From contig JACCTS010000245.1 of assembly GCA_013812245.1 (NCBI GenBank), positions 1-41,639 on the forward strand: DNA of 41,639 nt, in the 5' to 3' direction. Under the pieces are notes generated by a model. The model was not told the origin of the DNA, did not search any database, and was given only the letters and a program-made list of their open reading frames with translations. Below are positions 1 through 6,953 of this stretch, piece after piece. How positions within the stretch are numbered: the first letter of the stretch is position 1; the number at the start of each line of letters is the position of its first letter. A program made the position numbers and the translations under genes. The DNA is from Rubrobacter sp. GTDB lineage: Bacteria > Actinomycetota > Rubrobacteria > Rubrobacterales > Rubrobacteraceae.

Positions 1-40
1 GACCCGTTGAACCCGATGAACAGGACGGCCAGGCCGTCGC

Positions 41-90
41 GACGGATCCTAATCCGCAGGTTGCAGGTTCGAGTCCTGCCGGGCGCGCTA
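41..90 (+). pseudogene. 3' fragment of a tRNA-Arg(CCT)-like gene, likely att-site remnant
   Basis: gacggatcctaatccgcaggttgcaggttcgagtcctgccgggcgcgc: TCCTAATCCGC anticodon-arm half, canonical T-arm GCAGGTTCGAGTCCTGC and acceptor 3' strand CGGGCGC, but no matching 5' acceptor (GCGCCCG) or D-arm; anticodon loop is one base short. Confidence 0.65.
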
Positions 91-158
91 GAAAAATAGC
101 CGATTTGCAGGATAAACGCTTTCGACGAACAGGCCTGTGCTCGACACCTTTCGGCCCA

Positions 159-180
159 GTGCAGCAACCGTGCAGCAACC
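159..180. repeat. Tandem 11-bp direct repeat GTGCAGCAACC x2 between tRNA fragment and integrase remnant; possible integrase arm site
   Basis: gtgcagcaaccgtgcagcaacc read directly. Confidence 0.5.
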
Positions 181-198
181 CGTCCTGGATGTTGCTAC

Positions 199-717
199 GT
201 GCTACCGGCGACGTGCGGCCCGAGGCAAGGTGAGTGCTTGGCCTTGAGGTTCGAAGATATCGACTTCACCAAAGGTACGCTACAAGTGAGGCGGACAGTT
301 TGGCGGAACCTAGAATATTCACCCAAGACACCGCACAGCCGGCGCACCATCAAACTCCCGAAGGTAGCTCTTGACGCGCTCGAAAGACACGTACGAAACA
401 ACAATGATGCTAGGGAAGGGTGGCTGTTTCTTACCAAGCACGGCAACCCTGTAGATGCGCATAACTTCATCCACCGTCCTTGGAAGAGAATGCTAAAGAA
501 GGCAGGATTGCCGGAGAACACGCGCTACCACGATTTAAGGCACGGAGCTGCTAGCCTGCTGCTTTCTCAAAACGTACCCGTACCTGTGGTCAGCAACTAC
601 CCTGGTCATGCGAATTCCAGCATCACGTTACGGGTATACGCGCACATGATAGAAGGGATGGACGGGATGGCTGCTACGGCCATGGATGATGTACTCGGGG
701 ACCATAATAGTGCGTAA
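199..717 (+). pseudogene. Tyrosine recombinase/phage integrase, C-terminal catalytic domain only (N-terminally truncated)
   Basis: GPRQGE (box I Arg), YHDLRHGAAS (HxxR), YPGHANSSITLRVYAHM (GH...Y). The 5' flank does not encode the usual N-terminal arm/core-binding domains. Confidence 0.85.
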
Positions 718-830
718 CTATCAAGGCTGTTGTACGCCTCAGTAGCGTCTTCGTAGAGCCGAGCTGAGGGCGTCCCTAAGTTAGCGTTTGGACGCCCGGC
801 TCTTCCGTGTCCATAAGTACGGCGATTCAG

Positions 831-889
831 AGGATAAGGACATCGCCCTCTCACGGCGAAAACCCGGGTTCGAATCCCGGTGGGGTCAC
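831..889 (+). pseudogene. 3' part of a tRNA-Glu(CTC)-like gene (5' acceptor and most of D-arm absent)
   Basis: aggataaggacatcgccCTCTCACggcgaaaacccgggttcgaatcccggtggggtca: anticodon stem tcgcc/ggcga with loop CTCTCAC, T-stem ccggg/cccgg, acceptor 3' strand TGGGGTC without upstream GACCCCA. Confidence 0.65.
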
Positions 890-987
890 TCTTTACGTAG
901 GATCCCTAGTTGTCAATGCGCCAGCCCGACGGCCGTGCCGTTAGGGTCGGCGTTAGGGTCGAATCATCGCGCGTGTGGCGGGCCCGG

Positions 988-1536
988 TCAAGCCTTCGAT
1001 CCGGGCCACGTACGATAGAGACGACACGCAGGGCGCCTACGAAAAAGTACCCTGCTCCAATTCGGCTTGATAGGTTTAACCGCCAGTTCGCTTATGGCTA
1101 ACCGCAAGACTTCTTCCAAAGCGACGCGACCGGTGGGTAGGTGACACTTGTGCAGACTTTTCGGTCCAACTTGCGCGTCCGACCGGATGTGCACGTGCGG
1201 GAATTTAACGCCTACGTGGGGGTGGTAGTGGTAAGCAATTACCTCGTCGTCGTCTTCGTCTCGCAAGCTGTATATGTAAACCTCTGTGGTCACCTTCCAC
1301 GGTCCTCGGTCGCCCGCAGCTTCCACAATGGAGTATTGCTGCTGGACCGACAAAGATAGGCGGGGATCACCTTTGAGTTGCATCGGGTCGCCGTCATTCA
1401 ATACCAACACGTGCGGATTTGTGGCTGGATGATAACCCCCACCCACACTAAACACCGCGTTCGTCACGCAGGAAACGGCTTGTTGAAGGGGCCCTAAGAA
1501 GTTGCGAACGGCTTCCGACGGAGTGCGGCCAGCCAT
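988..1536 (-). CDS. Hypothetical protein, second gene of a TA-like pair
   Basis: 182-aa ORF; VKFPHVHI...CHLPTGRVALEEVLRLAISELAVKPIKPNW; lies 13 nt downstream of the small ORF on the same strand. Confidence 0.65.
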   Translation of the reverse strand: MAGRTPSEAVRNFLGPLQQAVSCVTNAVFSVGGGYHPATNPHVLVLNDGDPMQLKGDPRLSLSVQQQYSIVEAAGDRGPWKVTTEVYIYSLRDEDDDEVIAYHYHPHVGVKFPHVHIRSDAQVGPKSLHKCHLPTGRVALEEVLRLAISELAVKPIKPNWSRVLFRRRPACRLYRTWPGSKA

Positions 1537-1549
1537 CCAGCGGCGACTA

Positions 1550-1753
1550 CTACCGAACTAGCGGTAGCAGCATAGCCACGTGCATGATGTCGGGGCTGTT
1601 GTCAGGATCATCGAACTTGCGGGCGTCCCACGCTTCGACAAACTCGTCGCCGGTCATGTCCAGGTAGCGGCGTGCCTGCCGATCGAACAGCTCCCGGCCT
1701 TCGTCGTCGCTCAAAGTTCTGACACTCCCGTTTGTGCGCATCGCCTGATCCAT
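1550..1753 (-). CDS. Small hypothetical protein (FDRQARRYLDMTGDEFVEAWDARKFDD motif), first gene of TA-like pair
   Basis: ORF 1550..1795; the ATG at 1753 (MDQAMRTNG) has purine-rich AAAGGGGCACCTC upstream. Confidence 0.65.
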   Translation of the reverse strand: MDQAMRTNGSVRTLSDDEGRELFDRQARRYLDMTGDEFVEAWDARKFDDPDNSPDIMHVAMLLPLVR

Positions 1754-1798
1754 GAGGTGCCCCTTTCGCTTACGCTGCAATTGTAACTGCAACACGCC

Positions 1799-2086
1799 GT
1801 GAAGGAAAGACGATCATCATCATCGCCGTCGGGATCATCATGCAGATCTTCGCGCTCCCGAAAACGATCAGCCGCTTTCGTGATGATGACAGTCAGCGCG
1901 CTCCTGATCCTCCTGCTCCCGGCAAGATCGTCGCCAACAAGTGGCGTTCAATCTGTGGCTCGTGCGTCGGGAGGAGCCACAGCGATGAGCGAGAGAGCCG
2001 CACAGAGCGCCGCTCCGGTCCAAGATGGCACGCCGACCACGCCGGCGGGCTATGCGCGGCTGTGGCGCCGGATATTCGGGGGATAG
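1799..2086 (+). pseudogene. Possible degraded small membrane-protein ORF
   Basis: Two overlapping frames each look protein-like over part of their length (GKTIIIIAVGIIMQIFALPKTISRF in one; MTVSALLILLLPA...SERAAQSAAPVQDGTPTTPAGYARLWRRIFGG in the other); no good start/RBS. Confidence 0.25.
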
Positions 2087-2097
2087 GAGATTAACGT

Positions 2098-2332
2098 ATG
2101 CCCGTAATGACGCCGATTCACCGCAGGCTGCTAGACGAGCGCAGGAGCTACCCGCTGTGCCCCAAGCACGAAATCCGTACGGTATCGAACGACGTGGAGA
2201 TGCTCAACGTAAGCGGCGAGGTGCGCATTACGTTGTACTGCCCCAACCAAGACAGGCCGCACCCCGGCGGGCGGGTTCGAGATCGCAGAAACGTTCTTAA
2301 GCCTCAACGAGGTCCGTACGCTGCGGCTGTAG
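2098..2332 (+). pseudogene. Small hypothetical protein with probable frameshift near 2265-2276
   Basis: MPVMTPIHRRLLDERRSYPLCPKHEIRTVSNDVEMLNVSGEVRITLYCPNQDRPHPGG in the ORF frame, then FEIAETFLSLNEVRTLRL* in the +1 frame; stop TAG at 2330-2332. Confidence 0.4.
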
Positions 2333-2418
2333 CTGTGGCTTCGGTTCCAGTGATCCGACACTCAGAACGATACGCGGTTAGGATAGTTGGAATAGCCTTC
2401 GGACTGAGGGAGTAGGCG

Positions 2419-2781
2419 TTGACGCAACTGATACCGGGTGATCGCATCACGTTGATGATGAGGATTGCGCACGAAATGAACGTCCAAAGCGTGACCGCCG
2501 TCTTCCGAAACTTGGACAATCCGCACGGGGAAGCTGGCACCGTGATGGGCGAGACGGAGGTGCAGCAGCCAGTCGATCTGGGACAGGGCGAGGGCGTGGG
2601 CGTTACCCTCAACATCCGACCCGACCATCGTCCCGGCGAGTACGCCCTGGAATCGGTCAGAATCCGCAGCGTCGCGGGACAACTGTTCGAGATAGAACCG
2701 CCCTACAACGTCAGGTTCACGGTGTTGGAAGAACCGAGGTTGCCCCCGTCGATACAGAAATTCAATTTCCGACAGGCATAA
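2419..2781 (+). CDS. Hypothetical protein, beta-rich
   Basis: 120-aa ORF with TTG start preceded by gaggGAGtaggcg; terminator-like hairpin follows. Confidence 0.55.
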   Translation: MTQLIPGDRITLMMRIAHEMNVQSVTAVFRNLDNPHGEAGTVMGETEVQQPVDLGQGEGVGVTLNIRPDHRPGEYALESVRIRSVAGQLFEIEPPYNVRFTVLEEPRLPPSIQKFNFRQA

Positions 2782-2834
2782 GCGACTGAATAACTATCCG
2801 ACCTTGTAACACGGCCCCATTTCGGGCCTCCGAG

Positions 2835-2856
2835 CCGGTCCGATCGGGCCGGTTTT
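2835..2856 (+). terminator. Rho-independent-type terminator
   Basis: CCGGTCC-GATC-GGGCCGG (one T.G pair) followed by TTTT. Confidence 0.5.
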
Positions 2857-2989
2857 CGCCCGGTTAGACGAGTAGATATTCAGCGCGGCGCATATTTATA
2901 GGCTAAACTTCCGAGAATTACGCCAAGGTGAAATTCATTTGCGGACTTCCGCTAATCGCCCTTCTACGAGGTTGGGTGGATAGGGGGAA

Positions 2990-3025
2990 AAGAAGGGGCG
3001 AGTTCTAAGGAGCCCGCCCCTTCTT
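2990..3025. terminator. Hairpin, 11-bp stem
   Basis: AAGAAGGGGCG - 14 nt - CGCCCCTTCTT. Confidence 0.5.
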
Positions 3026-3032
3026 CGTGCTC

Positions 3033-3068
3033 GCTAGTCCTCCCGACGCCGGCGCCGGGAGGACTAGC
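3033..3068 (-). terminator. Strong hairpin at the 3' end of the small secreted-protein gene
   Basis: GCTAGTCCTCCCG/CGGGAGGACTAGC-type inverted repeat adjacent to the stop at 3071. Confidence 0.55.
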
Positions 3069-3070
3069 TA

Positions 3071-3361
3071 TTACTCCTGTGGGAACGGCCCTGAGGGGCC
3101 GGTGGTCGGGTTGCACGCGAAGCCGGGCGTGGCTCGCCCGGGACCGCTCGGGTCCTCGTTACCCTTCTTGACTTCCTGCCCGTAAGATTGCGTCCGACCG
3201 CCCTCCTCGGGATCATCGGGCTCATCGTTTAGTCCCGAGAAAGAGCAGATCGACCGAGCATGTTCGGGGCCTTGTTCAAACTTACCCTGGGCGAACGCCG
3301 GCACCGCCAGGGCGACCATCAAGAGCGCCATCACCGCCAACATCACAACGTAGCGCTTCAC
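3071..3361 (-). CDS. Small secreted protein with signal peptide
   Basis: MKRYVVMLAVMALLMVALAVPAFA-Q signal peptide; mature ICSFSGLNDEPDDPEEGGRTQSYGQEV...GFACNP. Confidence 0.75.
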   Translation of the reverse strand: MKRYVVMLAVMALLMVALAVPAFAQGKFEQGPEHARSICSFSGLNDEPDDPEEGGRTQSYGQEVKKGNEDPSGPGRATPGFACNPTTGPSGPFPQE

Positions 3362-3444
3362 ACGCTACCTCCCTTCTAGTGGGCGGGCCGACAAGATCTG
3401 CGCGCCCCTTTTTCTTTTCTGTCGACTCTGTCGTTTACTTCGGG

Positions 3445-3879
3445 TTACGCGGTGGCGGTGGCTTCCTCGTTGCTGGTGAGCTGCGCGACGATGCTCCCGC
3501 CGTCGAGCCACACGTTCTCGCGGCTGATCAGCCCATCTCGGAACTCCCACACATGCAGCAACCTGAACGAGACCCGCTTCCCATTGCCGGGCACACCGAG
3601 AAAAGTACCTGGCACCGGGCCCGTAAACTGATGCTCCATCACGCAGAAGTCCTCCCCGTAGTAACGGCGGGTGGGAACCATCTCCTCGGTTTGGACGTTT
3701 GCGATGAGGTACTCGTAGAAGCCCTGCGCAGCCTCCTTGCCGTGCACAGGGCCGTGCGGAGCTCCGACCACGTCATGCTCGATGTCCTCGGTGTACATCG
3801 CCACCGCCCCTGCGGTGTCCCCTGCCGCCTCGGCCGCTATGTGCTCCTCGACCAGGCGATCCATCTTCTCTGGCTTCAT
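3445..3879 (-). CDS. SnoaL-like / NTF2-fold family protein
   Basis: EEHIAAEAAGDTAGAVAMYTEDIEHDVVG...FYEYLIANVQTE...HVWEFRDGLISRENVWLDGGSIVAQL. Confidence 0.8.
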   Translation of the reverse strand: MKPEKMDRLVEEHIAAEAAGDTAGAVAMYTEDIEHDVVGAPHGPVHGKEAAQGFYEYLIANVQTEEMVPTRRYYGEDFCVMEHQFTGPVPGTFLGVPGNGKRVSFRLLHVWEFRDGLISRENVWLDGGSIVAQLTSNEEATATA

Positions 3880-3954
3880 CTCCCTGTCTCCTTTTCCTGG
3901 GGCTCGCCTGTGCCGGAGGGCTACCTGCGGGCCAGTTGTCTCGTCTGCAATATG

Positions 3955-3990
3955 GTAAAATGTTTTTACGATGAAGTCAAGAGTTTTTAC
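3955..3990. promoter_or_regulatory. Candidate MarR operator region in the divergent marR/SnoaL intergenic region
   Basis: Inverted repeat GTAAAA-TGT-TTTTAC (3955-3969) plus a second GTTTTTAC at 3983-3990, exactly 21 bp from the first (3962-3969). Confidence 0.5.
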
Positions 3991-4018
3991 TAAATAATTT
4001 TGGGAGGTTAGCTATCCG

Positions 4019-4495
4019 ATGGCTGATCTAACGGCAAACAGGGAGCACACCGAGGGCCGCCTACACTTCATTCAGCAATTGCGGAATCCCTACGCAACTC
4101 TGCTCTTGAGGCTGCACCGTGGTTTGTCCGACGCTGGTTACGCTGACAGCTTCCCTTCCTGGGGGACCAACATCTTCTACTGCCTCAGGGATGGAGGGCT
4201 TCGTCTGGTCGAGCTGGCCGAGCGGACCCACACTACCAAGCAGGCGATGGGTTACACGGTGAGCCGGCTCGAAGAAGCAGGTTACGTAGAACGAGTGGCG
4301 GACCCCAAGGATGGTAGGGCCAAGATCATTCGTATCACGCAACGAGGGTGGGAGATGCGCCGGCTTGCGGAAGAGATCATAGGGGAAGTGGAGGAGGAGT
4401 GCGTCCGTCGCCTCGGCGAGGAGCGGATGAGGCAGTTCGAGGAGCTGATTAAGGAAGTAAGTACCGTGGTTGCAGAGGCCACAGAGCGTGAGTGA
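4019..4495 (+). CDS. MarR family transcriptional regulator
   Basis: GLRLVELAERTHTTKQAMGYTVSRLEEAGYVERVADPKDGRAKIIRITQRG winged-helix motif. Confidence 0.9.
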   Translation: MADLTANREHTEGRLHFIQQLRNPYATLLLRLHRGLSDAGYADSFPSWGTNIFYCLRDGGLRLVELAERTHTTKQAMGYTVSRLEEAGYVERVADPKDGRAKIIRITQRGWEMRRLAEEIIGEVEEECVRRLGEERMRQFEELIKEVSTVVAEATERE

Positions 4496-4565
4496 GGCGG
4501 CTACGACAGCGACGGAGAGTAGACCTTTGTTCGACTGATGATTGCGACAAAGCGCTGGTCAGCCT

Positions 4566-4946
4566 TCAAACGACGTGGAATGGGAATTCCACGAAGCCGC
4601 CTATCTCTTTGCCCAACTCGGCCACGAACTTGGGAACCTGCACTATGGGGGTGGGATTGTCAGTTACCACCGAGACCGCGACACCGTAGTCTTCTTCTGC
4701 GAAGGCTCCTTCCTCTACAAAGCTCTTGAGCCAACTATAGTCCACGTCTTCCCTGAGTCGAACCGTGGCTATAAACTCCCGAGTGTCTTCGCTACGGGGA
4801 TGAACCCGTACGTCCCAGAACTCATCAACCCGCCAGAACAAATGGCGCAGACGCCGTACCTCAGTCCGTGAGAGCCGCGAGAACCTGAGCCATGACTTCT
4901 CCTCCCTGAGGCTTTCCAGGGAGTTTTCGGTCTTCGCCTCGCTCAT
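4566..4946 (-). CDS. Hypothetical protein, tandem paralog A
   Basis: C-terminal DYSWLKSFVEEGAFAEEDYGVAVSVVTD...VQVPKFVAELGKEIGGFVEFPFHVV parallels the next gene. Confidence 0.65.
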   Translation of the reverse strand: MSEAKTENSLESLREEKSWLRFSRLSRTEVRRLRHLFWRVDEFWDVRVHPRSEDTREFIATVRLREDVDYSWLKSFVEEGAFAEEDYGVAVSVVTDNPTPIVQVPKFVAELGKEIGGFVEFPFHVV

Positions 4947-4947
4947 C

Positions 4948-5304
4948 TCATACTACACAAGTGAACGAGAAGTCGATAACCCCGCCAACTTCGCGGCTCA
5001 AGTCGATCACGAACCTGGGAGCGCGAATTTTCCCGCTCTCCTCCTCGGTCACTAGAGAGATGAGGACGCCATAGGTGTCCTCATCGATGCCATTCATCTG
5101 CACAAAATCCTTTATCCAGCGATAGTCCGCGCCTTCTTCGAGATCCCAGACCGCGTATTTCTCCGGGGCTCCGTACTGGGGATTGACTCTCGGGGCTTCG
5201 AGTCCCTCCTTGCCCTTCACCGCTTCGAGTAGATCGGCCAGCACATCATCGGTCAGATGCATGAACCTGAAGACCTGCTTCTCGCTTATACGTCGGCTTT
5301 CCAA
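4948..5304 (-). CDS. Hypothetical protein, tandem paralog B
   Basis: DYRWIKDFVQMNGIDEDTYGVLISLVTE...IRAPRFVIDLSREVGGVIDFSFTCVV. Confidence 0.7.
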   Translation of the reverse strand: MESRRISEKQVFRFMHLTDDVLADLLEAVKGKEGLEAPRVNPQYGAPEKYAVWDLEEGADYRWIKDFVQMNGIDEDTYGVLISLVTEEESGKIRAPRFVIDLSREVGGVIDFSFTCVV

Positions 5305-5331
5305 GGCAGATCGGAGGGCTCCGGCGAAAGG

Positions 5332-6225
5332 CTACAAAGCGCCGGTCAATTCGCTAGCGGTCGTGCCCATCCGATCCAGGTATTCCGAGAACTCGGAGAG
5401 TATCTCCTCTGGCTCCCTGACGAAGCTGGCCGTGCCGACCTGCACCGCCGTCGCGCCCGCCAGCATAAACTCGGCCACATCCGTCCCGGTAGATACTCCT
5501 CCGCTCGCAATGACGGGGATATTCACGGCGCGTGATACGTCATAGACGGCCCGCAGGGCCACGGGCTTGATGGCGGGACCGGAGAGACCACCGCGCACAA
5601 GTATGGTCTGCGCGGAGGCATCTATTGTGAGAGCGGGGATGGTGTTTATGACGGTCAGGGCGTCGGCGCCAGCCTCTTCGGCGGCGATGGCGTTGGCGAC
5701 CACGCCCTCGTTGGTGAGCTTGGCGAAGAGCGGCTTACTGGACAACGCGTCGCGGCAAGCTTCGATCACCTCCCGGGCGGACGCCGGGCCAGCGCAAAAC
5801 GTCAGGCCACCGTGCTCGACGTTCGGGCATGAGAGGTTCAGCTCGACGGCGGCGATGCGAGGATCACCGGCTAGACGGCCGCACAGGGCGACGAACTCGT
5901 CCACCGTGTCCCCCGCCACGGAGACGAATATGGGTACTCCGAGATCGAAGGCGTCCAGGCCCTCCAGGAATTTCTCGACGCCGGGGTTCTGGAGCCCGAT
6001 GGAATTGACCATCCCGGCCGGAGTCTCTGCGATGCGCGGCGGCGGGTTGCCCGCCCGCGCCCTCGGCGTCGTGGTCTTCGGCAGGATGGCGCCGTACACA
6101 CTCCCTACCTCGCCAAGCGCTTCCTTCGACAGCGTCCCGGAGGCAGGGATGAGCGGTGTTTCGAGGGCGATGCCGCATAGCTCGACCGCGAGCTTCTCGC
6201 CCGCCAGCCGCTCACGCACTACCAT
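5332..6225 (-). CDS. pyrD: Dihydroorotate dehydrogenase, class 1B catalytic subunit
   Basis: LSCPNVEHGG, FAKLTNEG, GLSGPAIKPVALRAVYDVSRAVNIPVIASGGV; adjacent pyrK; start [18 protein letters not shown]. Confidence 0.93.
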   Translation of the reverse strand: MVVRERLAGEKLAVELCGIALETPLIPASGTLSKEALGEVGSVYGAILPKTTTPRARAGNPPPRIAETPAGMVNSIGLQNPGVEKFLEGLDAFDLGVPIFVSVAGDTVDEFVALCGRLAGDPRIAAVELNLSCPNVEHGGLTFCAGPASAREVIEACRDALSSKPLFAKLTNEGVVANAIAAEEAGADALTVINTIPALTIDASAQTILVRGGLSGPAIKPVALRAVYDVSRAVNIPVIASGGVSTGTDVAEFMLAGATAVQVGTASFVREPEEILSEFSEYLDRMGTTASELTGAL

Positions 6226-6953
6226 GCCAGCGCCTCCGCATCGAAGACCGGGCCTTCGATGCAGGACCGGACGTACCCGCCGTCGCGCACGGGGACCACG
6301 CACCCGTTGCACGAGCCGTTGCCGCAGCCCATCCTCTCTTCCACGGAGAGCTGGCAGAAGGCGTCCTCGCCGGCAGCGCGCTTGACCGCCGCCAGCATCG
6401 GGTTCGGCCCGCAGGCGTAGACCGCAGTGTAGCGGGTGAGATCCGGGGCGGCGTCCAGAACGGTGCCTTGAACGCCCGCCGAGCCGTCCACCGTCGCCAC
6501 CTTCGCTCCGGGGAACTCACCGGCCACGGCGGCGTAGCGGGCGTCGGCGAACCCGAGGAACACGTCGTGGGGTACGCTGAGCGCGTCCAGGCGGCGGCTG
6601 AGGACCTTGAGCGGGGCGACGCCGATGCCGCCGCCGAGCAGGGCGACTGGTCCGTTCGCCCCATTGATGCGGAAACCCCGTCCGAGGGGTGAGCTGACCT
6701 CGATCCTGTCCGGGGCGTCGTCAAGCAATGCCGTTCCTCGGCCGCGCACTTCGAAGAGGAGGCTCGCGGTCTCGCCATCGTGGTCGTAGAAGGAGAACGG
6801 GCGGGCCAGGAAGGGATCGAAGGTCACCGGGTAGCCGGCCACCCGCGCCATGGCGAACTGACCCGGCTCTATCGCGCCATCCCAGCGATAGCGGATCAGG
6901 GTGTAGCCGCCGATCCACTCCCGGTCTTCGATCTTTACGCCGTGGAACTTCAC
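6219..6953 (-). CDS. pyrK: Dihydroorotate dehydrogenase electron transfer subunit
   Basis: [26 protein letters not shown], Cys-rich [26 protein letters not shown] start overlaps the carB stop. Confidence 0.92.
   Translation of the reverse strand: MKFHGVKIEDREWIGGYTLIRYRWDGAIEPGQFAMARVAGYPVTFDPFLARPFSFYDHDGETASLLFEVRGRGTALLDDAPDRIEVSSPLGRGFRINGANGPVALLGGGIGVAPLKVLSRRLDALSVPHDVFLGFADARYAAVAGEFPGAKVATVDGSAGVQGTVLDAAPDLTRYTAVYACGPNPMLAAVKRAAGEDAFCQLSVEERMGCGNGSCNGCVVPVRDGGYVRSCIEGPVFDAEALAW

Noticed and set aside
163-2800. Novel defence system
   Set aside because: No nuclease, NTPase or other effector motifs found in the island; only the TA-like pair is worth testing.
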